Shown piece after piece: positions 16,055 to 25,238 of a stretch of DNA of 64,000 bases. Both the position numbers and the translations under genes were made by a program. The stretch's first letter is position 1. Every line of letters starts with the position of its first letter. The notes beneath the pieces were generated by a model, which was given only the letters and a program-made list of their open reading frames with translations, was not told where the DNA came from and did not search any database. This stretch comes from Nitrososphaerota archaeon (GTDB lineage Archaea; Thermoproteota; Nitrososphaeria; Nitrososphaerales; JACPRH01), in the NCBI GenBank assembly GCA_023379805.1, contig JAMCPI010000012.1:397020-461019 (forward strand), read 5' to 3'.

Positions 16055-17305
16055 TTACTCTCTGCGTAACGCTTCGACCGGGGTGAGATTCGCTGCTCTC
16101 CAAGCTGGGTAGAGACCAGCTACGCAGCTTAGAATTACTGAAAGCGACCAGACTAGAAGAAAGTCTTCAAGCCTGATTACTGGAGCCACGAGAGGTGCGT
16201 CGGAGGCTACGAACTGCGCAGCTCTGATTAAGAGATTGGCCAGCACTACTCCTACAGCGATGCCTATTGTGCCGCCCAGAATACCAATTGCTATTGATTC
16301 GCTGAGGAAGAGTCCCATTACGCTTCTGTTACCGAAGCCGAGGGCTTTCAATATCCCGATTTCTCTGGTTCGCTCCATGACTGATGTGTAGAGAGTTGTT
16401 ATGATGCCTACTGCACCTACAAGCATTGAGACGCCGGCTATGGCAAGGATGAATGTGGTGAATCCTGACAATATCTGCTGTATAACGTTCAGGATCGCCT
16501 TCTGAGAAGTCACGCTGATATCGTTATGATATGCATCGGTGATTTCCTGCTGAACTGCATCGTTGCGGTTTTCATCACTGCTAATCACATAGATCCCGTC
16601 ATAATTACTCTCTTTATCGAAGATAGTGTTAGCCACAACAGGTGATATGTAGATCACCTCATCTACAAGCATGTTTCCAGTCGGTTTCAAAATGCCCTTA
16701 ACAATGAAAACGCGATCTTTCGTAGTAACCTTCTGGCCACCAGGAGTGTTTTGAACCACCGAATACTCTACTTTAAGCGGGTGATTCAGCACCGCAAAGC
16801 CTGTTTTCAAGCTTGAGGGATGAGCCACATTGCTGCCCACTAGGACTCCTGCCTGATCTCCACCGGATGGAAAGTCACCCTCATCGATCTTTACACTGGG
16901 AACGATTAGATGCAGCTTCTCTGCCGGAAAGCCGAGTATACTTGCCTGCTGCACATTACCTTCTGAGGTGACAGAGGCTGCGCTACGGTAGTACGGAATC
17001 ACCGCCTTCACTCCTTCAAGCGAGGAGATGGTTCTGACCGTCAAGTCGTTTAGCATTATCTGGGATGCTTGCCTAGAACCCGGGCCAAAACCCGACTCAA
17101 TAATCGGGGCCTTGCTCACAATCAGAACGTTAGCACCTAATGTGCTGGCCTGCTCATTAATGAAGCCGCCGAACCCAGCGCTCATACCGTTAAGCGCCGT
17201 CATAAGAGAGGCCCCAATCACAACCATCAATATAGTCAGAACTGACCTGGTTCGTCGAGCCATAAGCGAACCTAACGCCAGCTCAAAGTACTCAGTCAGC
17301 TTCAT
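16055..17305 (-). CDS. MacB/FtsX-type ABC transporter permease
   Basis: A 416-residue permease with the MacB layout: one N-terminal helix (SVLTILMVVIGASLM), a large extracytoplasmic domain (about 45-280), then three C-terminal helices separated by the typical REIGILKALGFGNRSVM loop. It ends with the family motif NLTPVEALRRE. It is convergent with the ATPase and CARDB genes, which is unusual because these subunits are normally in one operon. It probably forms a mechanotransmission-type exporter with them. Confidence 0.9.
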   Translation of the reverse strand: MKLTEYFELALGSLMARRTRSVLTILMVVIGASLMTALNGMSAGFGGFINEQASTLGANVLIVSKAPIIESGFGPGSRQASQIMLNDLTVRTISSLEGVKAVIPYYRSAASVTSEGNVQQASILGFPAEKLHLIVPSVKIDEGDFPSGGDQAGVLVGSNVAHPSSLKTGFAVLNHPLKVEYSVVQNTPGGQKVTTKDRVFIVKGILKPTGNMLVDEVIYISPVVANTIFDKESNYDGIYVISSDENRNDAVQQEITDAYHNDISVTSQKAILNVIQQILSGFTTFILAIAGVSMLVGAVGIITTLYTSVMERTREIGILKALGFGNRSVMGLFLSESIAIGILGGTIGIAVGVVLANLLIRAAQFVASDAPLVAPVIRLEDFLLVWSLSVILSCVAGLYPAWRAANLTPVEALRRE

Positions 17306-17490
17306 TTTCTATTCGTTGCCAGCATCTTCAAACAAACGGCTCAGTTAAAAAATTACTTACGAAAAGAAAACACAACGAAACCCAAGTTAAGAAAGCATAA
17401 ACTAGGTTAGTCCAGTAAATGGGTTGGAAGCAGCATTCTGTCCTGCTTTTCTATGCGTGTCTCTTGTTTTAAGCGAAGTACGCGACTGTC

Positions 17491-19041
17491 TTACATTGCT
17501 TGATGGCGTATCTTGACGATGTCTGGATAGTATTCTCTCAGGGTTCTCTGCATGTCGACTCTTAATGTGAATGTGGTTACCGCGTTTAACGCGACCTTGT
17601 AGTACTTCTCAGGATTGTTCCTGTACATTGAGATGATGTTTACCAGCTGCTTCTTGAAGTCGGTATAGTCGTAGGCGTTGATATCATCCGCTGTTTTGCC
17701 GCCTAGCTCGACTAGGCCTTTGAGTTTTCTTCCGAAAAACCAGCTGTTGACGCCGTCAACTATAAGCTCGACTGCTCCGCCGTCATGCGATGACAGTATG
17801 GGTACGCCGTTTACTCCGGACTTCATGTAGCTTGTTCCGCAGGCCTCCCATCCTGAGAACGGTGTGAACAGCAGAAGATCCGCTGCTGTGAGCACCTGCT
17901 TTGCGGCGGTAACGTCGTAATTCGGTACGTACACTACGTTTTCATGTTCTTGATGCATTCTTCGAAAGGCCTTCATGTATTCTAGTCCACTCATATCCTG
18001 TGGGTGAACTTTTCCTCCGAGTACGAAAAAGACTTGGTCGCTCGGTATCTCGTTGATAGCCTTCAGGACGAATTCGGGTCGTTTGTACGGCACTATTCGT
18101 CTGCTCCATGTTACGATTGGTCTGTCACCGATATCTACATCTTTGTACTGCTTGAGGAATTTGATGAACCTCTTTTTATTCGTCGCCTTTACGTTTGCGA
18201 GCAGGTCTGTGGTCAGGTTTCCTTTTTCGAACGCGGCTTTGAGATCAGGATTCATCCACCGGTCAATCTCAATGCCGTTGGTTATGTAGCGAAGTTTATC
18301 CATGTGGTGAGGAATAACATTGGACATAACGTCGTAGTGCTTCGCCGATACTGTGAATGCTTCCCTCGCTGTGGACAGGCCTATCTCGGTTAAAGACACT
18401 TCATGGCTGATGAACTTGTACCCGAACTCTCTTTCAAAATACGATCGAGGGAAGGACGGGTGACCCCAAGAGCCCGCTGTGTGAACAACAACCCGGTACT
18501 TACCCGGTATCTTAAGCTCAAGTGGAAGAATGCATGCATAAGCTTCCTGCAGATCGAGATAGTCAACATGGGCCACTCCTACATAGTTCTTGATGTATTC
18601 TGCGGTTGCCTTTGCTAGGAAAGCGTAAGTTAGGAACTTGTCCTCCTCGTTCTCCCAGAGGTAGACGCGGTTCAGCAGTTTAGCAGCCCACTGGGGCTCT
18701 GTGATTCTGAAAAAGACCGCTTCAGCATTCCCTACCTTGTATTTGAGTATCTCCGTCTTCACCTCTTCGCCTCTAAGCCGAATCGACAATGTATCCTGCT
18801 CCCGACTTAGCTTCTTCAGGAACTCCGCTGGCTGGGTCTGAGGCTTAGCCCTCGGATTTCCTCTCTCGTCGAACTCGTAATCGACGTATCCTTCACGGTA
18901 GAACAATGTAAATGTCTTGTATGGTATCCCGAGCTTTGCCGCGCAGTAGAACTTATCACCTTCAAGAACACCTAGCCCGCCCGCGTAGGTGTACCCTTCG
19001 TCAAGCGCAAGCTCAGGTGTAACGCTGATTATCATCTTCAC
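17491..19041 (-). CDS. Alpha-glucan phosphorylase-like enzyme (GT35)
   Basis: A 516-residue protein related to short archaeal/thermophile glucan phosphorylases. N-terminal YAGGLGVLEGD and LFYREGY and C-terminal RIVPYKRPEF, GGKVHPQD, YVPNYDV and GTSYMKSGVNGVP match the family. The lysine in GTSYMK is the expected PLP site. It would release glucose-1-phosphate from stored glucan. Some features also resemble GT-B starch synthases (EACGTSYMKSG), so synthase activity is not excluded. It faces the same way as the glycogen synthase and nucleotidyltransferase genes at 22-25 kb. Confidence 0.75.
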   Translation of the reverse strand: MKMIISVTPELALDEGYTYAGGLGVLEGDKFYCAAKLGIPYKTFTLFYREGYVDYEFDERGNPRAKPQTQPAEFLKKLSREQDTLSIRLRGEEVKTEILKYKVGNAEAVFFRITEPQWAAKLLNRVYLWENEEDKFLTYAFLAKATAEYIKNYVGVAHVDYLDLQEAYACILPLELKIPGKYRVVVHTAGSWGHPSFPRSYFEREFGYKFISHEVSLTEIGLSTAREAFTVSAKHYDVMSNVIPHHMDKLRYITNGIEIDRWMNPDLKAAFEKGNLTTDLLANVKATNKKRFIKFLKQYKDVDIGDRPIVTWSRRIVPYKRPEFVLKAINEIPSDQVFFVLGGKVHPQDMSGLEYMKAFRRMHQEHENVVYVPNYDVTAAKQVLTAADLLLFTPFSGWEACGTSYMKSGVNGVPILSSHDGGAVELIVDGVNSWFFGRKLKGLVELGGKTADDINAYDYTDFKKQLVNIISMYRNNPEKYYKVALNAVTTFTLRVDMQRTLREYYPDIVKIRHQAM

Positions 19042-19177
19042 GGCCAGAAGATTATCTGTATATGAAGATTCAGAATACCTGAGCTGAGCATCTTAAACAG
19101 ATGCCGATAAATTACCTTTTGGTGAAGAATAGACCGCGCTTATGATCAACCGACAAGTTAAGTTGACAGCGCTGGTT

Positions 19178-19223
19178 CAGTTAAGAAAAAAGAAAAGGAG
19201 TGACAATCCCTTGTAGGATTGTC
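19178..19223 (-). terminator. Terminator hairpin after the propeller protein
   Basis: GACAATCC (19202-19209) and GGATTGTC (19216-19223) form an 8-bp stem. Read on the minus strand this is followed by a long T-rich run (complement of 19178-19200). It begins 12 bp past the stop codon of the propeller gene. Confidence 0.6.
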
Positions 19224-19234
19224 AATTATCTCTT

Positions 19235-21439
19235 CTACTTCTTTCTCATTACTAGTACCGCTGCTGCTATTACAGCTATAACAGCAACTGCTATTGCTGC
19301 GTAGGTTACTTCTGAAGGCAACCCGCTGGTCTGTGTGACTGAAGAGACTACTGTAGTGGTTTGAGCTGGTGCACTTGAGGTCACAGTAGTGGTCTGTGCT
19401 TGAGCGGTTGTTGTGACTGTGGATATTGAGGCTGAAGTTGATGTTACGGTTGTGCTCTGGGTTGTGGTCTGTGTGGTTGTAACTGTTGATACTTGTGTTT
19501 GGGCCGTCGCTTTGGATAGTCCTATGGCGACTACGGTGCCTGAAGTGACTGGTCGGATGGCTGTTTGACCCGGTCCTGATCCGAGTATTGTGAAGATTAG
19601 CTGGTTGCCAGTTGAGTCTTGTCCTGTTGTAATGCCTACGTGCATGTCTGAGCCGACGTTAACGTCGTTCAGTATCTTGCCTGTGCCTTGGTCGAAGACC
19701 CTCAGGTGACCGTCTGAGAAGCCTGTGATAAGCAGATCGGGTGTAGTAAGCATCGAAGCGCGCTGCTGGTCTCCGTAGAAGTAGGTCCACTTGATATTAC
19801 CTGTAGATGCGTCTCTAGCCATGATTGTGGCGTTCAATACTGGGAATCCTTTGGTCTGGCTGACACTTTGACCTACTACGGGTGCAGGAGAGTTCAGAAT
19901 TTGTGTCTGAAGCCCAATCGCGTAGTGGAACAGGGTGTTAGAGTCTGGGTTGTATGTCATGTCTGTGCCGAAAATACCGTTGCTCCAAGCTGGGAACACC
20001 GGACACGGTCTTCCACAGTAGTTGCTGTTGTCGGGTGACTTCATTTCCCTCATGTCGTAGGTGCTGTATACATCTGTCCAGTGATACCGGATACCGCCTT
20101 GGTTGGGCTCCTTGAGAGCTGCTTGAGTTATTGAACCTATTTTCACCATATCTTCAGTTACGTCTTTCATCCAGACTGATTTGCCTGTCTTTGCATCCAT
20201 TACGTTGAGTCTTCCTTCCTTACATCCCTTCATGTAGACCTTGCCTAGAGTTGGGATATCTGCCAATATTCCGCTCCAGTTGCAGTCATAGTCGTAAGGA
20301 TCGCGCGGGAACGGCTGGCTCCACCATATGCGTTTACCTTGAGACATGTCGATAGCCATGATGGTGCTGCCGTAAAGTCTTGGTCCAGGTGTTGTTCCTA
20401 CGTATGTGTATGGTCCTTGGTTGCCTGTCTGGGTGTATAGGATGCCTGTATCTTCATCAACTATTGATTGCCCCCAGTTAGCTGTGACTCCTCCGTAGAT
20501 GTTTGGTTTCTCGTTAGGCTGAGCCCAGTCCCACTCAAGGTTTCCGGGAGCCTTCGCTGCTACTTCGCTGCATGGGATTGTACCTTTGAAGAAGCCAATA
20601 TTGCACTCTTGTAGTGCCCAGTCTTTAGTGGGTGCGTCTTGGGGTGGGTAGCTGAATACTCGCCACTTGATCTGTTTGGTAGTTATGTCGACTCCGAGAG
20701 TTACGTGGCGTGCATCACCTGCGTAGATTGTTGAGTGCATTCCACCAGGTAGCACGACAATGAATTGGTTGCCTTTGTCCCAAATTCCTACGCTGGCTTG
20801 GCTAGTTACAGCTGAGTAGCCTGCGTTGCGATAGTAGTTGTAAAGGTTTCCAGGTATGTCCTTGCAGAGGTCGGTGACTGCGAAGCTCTTCTTGCCTGTT
20901 GTGGCATCGATACCGTAGATACCGCAGTCAAGGCCGTTAATTACCAGTGCATTTCCTGCCGCCCAGTATCTGAAGCCGTGCATGTGAGGTGGAGTGCTGA
21001 GTGTAACTGGTAGGCGCTTCTGGACATCAGTCAGGTTGACTGAGTAGTCGTACTTCCAGTTCAGCTTACCTGTCTGGGCGTTTATTGAATAGGTTCTCAT
21101 GTAGTTTGTTGTTACGAAGACGTTTCCGCCCACCACGATTGGTGGTGTGGTTGAGCCTTCGCCGCCGTTCTGAGACTGGATATACGCCATACTTGATCCA
21201 GCGGCGGCCTTGCCCTCAAGTGGGAAGATCCACTTGACTTCAAGGTTGCCTGCGGTGTTCTTGTTGATCGAGGTTTCTGGGCTGTAATTCCATGCCCAGC
21301 TGTTGCCGTCTGGGAACTGCCAGTCTTTTGCGGTGGTCGCTTGGGGCGCTGCATATGCGAATGTGGCTGCGAATGTGCTGAATGAAAGAATGGCTAGTAC
21401 AGACAGTAGTGTTAGTCGAGATTTACTACTATTTGCCAT
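19235..21439 (-). CDS. Secreted PQQ-like beta-propeller (quinoprotein) protein
   Basis: A 734-residue surface protein. A signal peptide ends near ATFAYAAP (residues 23-30). The body holds repeated propeller blades with the tryptophan-docking pattern (for example DASTGNIKW, DAKTGKSVW, NAQTGKLNW), resembling PQQ-dependent alcohol/glucose dehydrogenases. Cysteines in DCNWSG and CGRPCP may form disulfides. A Thr/Ser-rich linker (about 655-700) leads to GLPSEVTYA, a 16-residue helix and RKK. The same C-terminal signal occurs at 44131-45759. The gene sits among glucose-releasing enzymes, so external sugar oxidation is plausible. PQQ biosynthesis genes are not present here. Confidence 0.82.
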   Translation of the reverse strand: MANSSKSRLTLLSVLAILSFSTFAATFAYAAPQATTAKDWQFPDGNSWAWNYSPETSINKNTAGNLEVKWIFPLEGKAAAGSSMAYIQSQNGGEGSTTPPIVVGGNVFVTTNYMRTYSINAQTGKLNWKYDYSVNLTDVQKRLPVTLSTPPHMHGFRYWAAGNALVINGLDCGIYGIDATTGKKSFAVTDLCKDIPGNLYNYYRNAGYSAVTSQASVGIWDKGNQFIVVLPGGMHSTIYAGDARHVTLGVDITTKQIKWRVFSYPPQDAPTKDWALQECNIGFFKGTIPCSEVAAKAPGNLEWDWAQPNEKPNIYGGVTANWGQSIVDEDTGILYTQTGNQGPYTYVGTTPGPRLYGSTIMAIDMSQGKRIWWSQPFPRDPYDYDCNWSGILADIPTLGKVYMKGCKEGRLNVMDAKTGKSVWMKDVTEDMVKIGSITQAALKEPNQGGIRYHWTDVYSTYDMREMKSPDNSNYCGRPCPVFPAWSNGIFGTDMTYNPDSNTLFHYAIGLQTQILNSPAPVVGQSVSQTKGFPVLNATIMARDASTGNIKWTYFYGDQQRASMLTTPDLLITGFSDGHLRVFDQGTGKILNDVNVGSDMHVGITTGQDSTGNQLIFTILGSGPGQTAIRPVTSGTVVAIGLSKATAQTQVSTVTTTQTTTQSTTVTSTSASISTVTTTAQAQTTTVTSSAPAQTTTVVSSVTQTSGLPSEVTYAAIAVAVIAVIAAAVLVMRKK

Positions 21440-21606
21440 ATATATTTTCGGATAAAGTGGATGCGGCGTTTCTATATAAGTCTTATGAATGATGGTACTG
21501 TAAAGTTATCGGTTGTTCCTGATTAGAATACAGACGTCAGCAACCGAAGACTCGACAGAGCGGATCGCCACAATAAATATATTGATAGTCTCGCAAAATA
21601 TTAGCG

Positions 21607-22038
21607 ATGTCGCTTTCAGATGATGATGTGCCGGTAAAGAAACGAAACCTGAAAACAATTGTCTTAGTAATTGCTGTTGTGGCTATGATTGGTTTAGGTG
21701 CGGTCTACTCATTCCAGTCAAAGACCGCGATCCAAACAAATTCTCAAGGTCTCCACGCCAAGTTGACTGAAGTACGTCTCGTAGGATCAAGACTTTCCGC
21801 AACCATCAACAATGACGGTGCAACAAAACTGGATGTTAGCTCCGTGCAGATAAGCTTGGTGTCTGTAAGCTGCATGAACCTTCCAAAAAAAGTAGCGCCA
21901 GCAGGCTCTGCAACATTGTCATGCACCGCAACAGGGGCAAAAACTTCGTCACGCTACATGGTTCTTGTCATAGTAAAAGATGATAACACTAACTCAACAT
22001 ACACTGCATCTACCTACGTGGTCGCTGCACCAAGCTAG
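21607..22038 (+). CDS. Single-anchor extracytoplasmic protein
   Basis: A 143-residue protein with a charged N-terminus, one membrane helix (about 18-36) and a beta-rich exterior domain with two cysteines (CMNLPKK and LSCTATG) that could form a disulfide. The domain resembles a small immunoglobulin-like fold seen in archaeal pilin or surface proteins. A TATA-like AAATATATT near 21574 lies about 30 nt upstream, so the mRNA is nearly leaderless. It is divergent from the propeller gene. Function unknown. Confidence 0.7.
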   Translation: MSLSDDDVPVKKRNLKTIVLVIAVVAMIGLGAVYSFQSKTAIQTNSQGLHAKLTEVRLVGSRLSATINNDGATKLDVSSVQISLVSVSCMNLPKKVAPAGSATLSCTATGAKTSSRYMVLVIVKDDNTNSTYTASTYVVAAPS

Positions 22039-22110
22039 CCATTCATTCAGTTATCTAACAAACACTAGGCACACCAGATAATTCGCATTGCTTCTATTTT
22101 GCACCTTTCT

Positions 22111-22350
22111 TCAGGAGTATATTGACGAAGCGGCGACTACTCCCCGAGGCGTAAGATAAATCCAGACTTCATTCTCATTCCTCTCCACTTTAATGTATTC
22201 CTCATCGATTAAACAGTCAATCTTGACGTCCAGATCCTCTTCTTTCAACTTAGATCGCTCAGCTAAATCCTTCTTCTCGATGGCTGACTTCCTGCTTTGC
22301 GCACCAACCATCAAAAGCGACAGTAAGATTTTCTTCACCGATTCGCTCAC
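22111..22350 (-). CDS. Small winged-helix protein
   Basis: A 79-residue protein with a helix-turn-helix pattern (KKDLAERSKLKEEDLDVKID) and a beta wing (YIKVERNENEVWIYLTPRG). It has no other domain. It overlaps the end of the glycogen synthase gene by 4 nt (ATGA), so the two are cotranscribed. It could regulate the glycogen genes, but that is inferred only from position. Confidence 0.75.
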   Translation of the reverse strand: MSESVKKILLSLLMVGAQSRKSAIEKKDLAERSKLKEEDLDVKIDCLIDEEYIKVERNENEVWIYLTPRGVVAASSIYS

Positions 22351-23525
22351 TCGAACTTCACATCCTCAATGGCTCCGTGGTAGGTGGTCATTGTCTTGCG
22401 AGATATTGCGTCCCAGCTGAACTGTTTCACCCTTTCTCTAGCGTTAGCTGACAGCTTCTCACGCAGCGAGTCATCAGAAAGCGCCTTGATAATAACCTGA
22501 GATATATCGTTAACATCGTTCTGGTTGACGTAGAGCCCGTCAACCCCCTGCTCTACAATCTCGGATAACCCCTCAATCCCTGACACAACAACTGGAACAC
22601 CTGCAGCCATTCCCTCTAACGCCACCATTCCGAAGGGCTCAAATCTAGAGGGTATCACCATTAGATCGGCCGCTTTCATATCGGCGAGGAGCTCGGTGTC
22701 ATTTACGAAACCGGTGAAGATTACTTTGTCGCGGATCCCCAGTGTGCGAGACAGATTTTCCAACTCTAACCTCATGTATCCGTCCCCGATTATCATCAAC
22801 CGGCTGTTAGGTTTCTCCTTCAAAACCGTCGGGAAGGCTTTGATTAGGTTGTCAAACCCTTTCTGCCACGTAAGTCTCCCTACAGTTGTTACAAGCTTCT
22901 CGTCAATCCCGACACCCCATCTTTTTCTCACATCACCTTTGTCTATATTTTGATCAAACTTTGACAGATCTATCGCGTTGTAGATCGTTCGAACCTTGTC
23001 GGGTGGCAGGTTGAAGGTTGAGGCAACATGGCTCTTCATGAATTTACTTACAGTGATGACGGAGGTGGACTCGAATGCCCCCCACCACTCTAGACTGTGC
23101 ACCATCACCGACTCAGGTGAGGTTGATCCGGAGGAACGCATCTTCTCTGTGCTGTGAAAAGTCATCACCAACGGTGTCCTCAGCAGATGCTTTGTCGCGA
23201 TACCCGCTGGGACTGTGAGCCAATCATGGCAGTGAATAATATCGGGTTTTCCGAATTTGTGGCTGATATCCCCTATCTTTCTCTCAAATGCGTTGTTGAA
23301 GAGCAGCACCCAAGTTTGAAAGTTAGGTGAAGGGACCTCAACAGGTACCCTGTGAATGTGGTATCCGTCAAGATACTCGTAAGGCGCAGTGTTCGGGAAG
23401 TCCAATGTTATGATGTGAACCTCGTTTCCAACTTTGGCGAGCGCTTGGCTTAACCCTTCTACATGTCTAGAGATTCCGCCGATTATTCGTGGAGGAAACT
23501 CCCAGCTCAAAATGAATATTCTCAT
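22347..23525 (-). CDS. Glycogen synthase-type glycosyltransferase (GT4)
   Basis: A 392-residue GT-B glycosyltransferase. N-terminal WEFPPRIIGGISRHVEGLS is the glycine-rich acceptor loop. HCHDWLTVPAG, the phosphate-binding TVGRLTWQKGFDNLI, and PSRFEPFGMVALEGMAAG with the paired glutamates complete the donor site. The length and start fit archaeal and actinobacterial glycogen synthases of the GT4 (GlgM-like) type. It lies between a small winged-helix gene and the sugar nucleotidyltransferase, in the same direction, so it probably elongates alpha-1,4-glucan from an NDP-glucose. Confidence 0.85.
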   Translation of the reverse strand: MRIFILSWEFPPRIIGGISRHVEGLSQALAKVGNEVHIITLDFPNTAPYEYLDGYHIHRVPVEVPSPNFQTWVLLFNNAFERKIGDISHKFGKPDIIHCHDWLTVPAGIATKHLLRTPLVMTFHSTEKMRSSGSTSPESVMVHSLEWWGAFESTSVITVSKFMKSHVASTFNLPPDKVRTIYNAIDLSKFDQNIDKGDVRKRWGVGIDEKLVTTVGRLTWQKGFDNLIKAFPTVLKEKPNSRLMIIGDGYMRLELENLSRTLGIRDKVIFTGFVNDTELLADMKAADLMVIPSRFEPFGMVALEGMAAGVPVVVSGIEGLSEIVEQGVDGLYVNQNDVNDISQVIIKALSDDSLREKLSANARERVKQFSWDAISRKTMTTYHGAIEDVKFE

Positions 23526-23546
23526 CTAGGCAGCATCCGTTGTATA

Positions 23547-25025
23547 TTACAGCGAGGTTGCGGTAATCTTTAACCGTTCGTGGTCAAACTCGGTTGAATA
23601 GTTCAGCCACTCCTTAATCGTTCTCTGAAGTTCCGACCTAAGCCTTCTGCCTCTGAGGCCCTGCTTTCTCAAATCACCTATCTGCCTGGCTAGGAGATTA
23701 GCTTGGAACGTTTCTCTAACCCAGCGCTCAAAGTCCCGCCGATAAAGATGATACTCAATGGACTTCACTTCAACCTTGCCTAGAAGGCTCTCCATCTCCT
23801 CAATAGTGTTGGCTGTGAACCCGGTATACTGGCCCACTCCTGAATGGAAGAGAAACGGTCGATCTGTAGGCAGCGCAAGCGTCCCCTCAACTGAAGTGTT
23901 GTCATGCACCGTGATGCTCGGCCACACTCTGCCCCCATTCTTAACCTGCACCGACCTCTCAAGCCAGCTTCCCGGGCCAATTATCGATCCATCTATAACG
24001 GCTTGATTCGAGATGAATGCTCGTTCCCCTATAACGCTCTTACGTATCTGGCAGTTTGACCCAAGTCTTACTCGTTCGAAGATCGCTGAGTTCTCGATCA
24101 CGGTGTTCAAACCAATCTTCGAGCCGGCCTTGATGACTGCGTAAGGTCCTATCTGTGAACCCCTCCCAATCGAAACCCTGTCCTCTATCAACACCGGTCC
24201 GTCCAAGATAACGGAGTCGTCCATATTGACCTTTCGACCTATCATTACCGTCTCGCTACTCTTCTGATCTTCTTTGAGATGAGTTTCAAGAACCTTTCGG
24301 GTTCCTTCAAGATATCCGTTGAGACTCCCTATATCCACCCAGAAGCCTTCACCGACGAACCCAAAGAGCCTCTTACCTTCATTAACGAGATGTGGAAAAA
24401 CATCTTTAGCGAAGTCACACTCAATCGGCGTTGTAAAGTCGAGAACCTCAGGCTCCAAAATATATATGCCGGTGCTGACCAGATTACTTTTCTCCTGTCC
24501 CTTAGGCGGCTTCTCCTGAAAAGCCGTTATTCTCCTATCCGATCCAAGAATAACTGTACCGTAAAGCCAAGGATCAGGCACCTGCTTCAGTATAATAGTT
24601 GCATCAGCCCGAGTCTGCCTGTGAAATTCAAGCGCCTTGCGAAGATCGATAGTTGTGAACGCATCACCCTGTGCAACAATAAAGGTTCCCTCGAGAAGGT
24701 GGCTGGCGAGCTTCACGCTTCCAGCGGTTCCCAAGTAGATTCCTTCAGGTTCAACAGCGTAATCAACCCTTACACCTAGCTTGGCGCCGCGGCCAATATA
24801 CCGCATAACCTGCTCCTTCTCATAATTTACTGTCACAATAAAGTCAGTGAACCCTGACTTGGCTGTCTCGCTGATTATGTGCTCAATAACTGGTTTGGAG
24901 CCTAAAGGCATCATTGCTTTTGGTCGTGTCAGCGTCAACGGTCGTAGCCTAGTTCCTTCGCCGCCTGCTAGGATAACTACTGTGCACTCATCTCCTTGTT
25001 TTTTCCTGCTAGACGGGGGGCTCAT
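23547..25025 (-). CDS. Sugar-1-phosphate nucleotidyltransferase with beta-helix domain
   Basis: A 492-residue protein. The nucleotidyltransferase core (about 12-245) has the pyrophosphorylase signature LAGGEGTRLRPLT followed by RPKAMMPLG and a later GEGFWVDIGSL. Residues about 250-370 form a left-handed beta-helix of hexapeptide repeats. The C-terminal 120 residues are charged and helical and are not familiar to me. The gene is 21 bp upstream of the glycogen synthase, so glucose-1-phosphate is the likely substrate (GlgC-like). The sequence alone does not rule out mannose-1-phosphate. Confidence 0.85.
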   Translation of the reverse strand: MSPPSSRKKQGDECTVVILAGGEGTRLRPLTLTRPKAMMPLGSKPVIEHIISETAKSGFTDFIVTVNYEKEQVMRYIGRGAKLGVRVDYAVEPEGIYLGTAGSVKLASHLLEGTFIVAQGDAFTTIDLRKALEFHRQTRADATIILKQVPDPWLYGTVILGSDRRITAFQEKPPKGQEKSNLVSTGIYILEPEVLDFTTPIECDFAKDVFPHLVNEGKRLFGFVGEGFWVDIGSLNGYLEGTRKVLETHLKEDQKSSETVMIGRKVNMDDSVILDGPVLIEDRVSIGRGSQIGPYAVIKAGSKIGLNTVIENSAIFERVRLGSNCQIRKSVIGERAFISNQAVIDGSIIGPGSWLERSVQVKNGGRVWPSITVHDNTSVEGTLALPTDRPFLFHSGVGQYTGFTANTIEEMESLLGKVEVKSIEYHLYRRDFERWVRETFQANLLARQIGDLRKQGLRGRRLRSELQRTIKEWLNYSTEFDHERLKITATSL

Positions 25026-25238
25026 GAATATCTGTACTCAAAATTAATTATCTGTACCATGACTAATTAGTCTTTTTGTCTTTGATTCAGTCACCTACCA
25101 TCGGCGAGCGTTCCTGTGACCGCCATCCCTATTTGCAGAACTATTCTACGACATCAGCCTCCACCATCCTTTTAAAAAGCCGACTGATTACAATAGTTCA
25201 AACCAGAAGAAGTTTCATTAAACCGGTAGGTCGATTAG

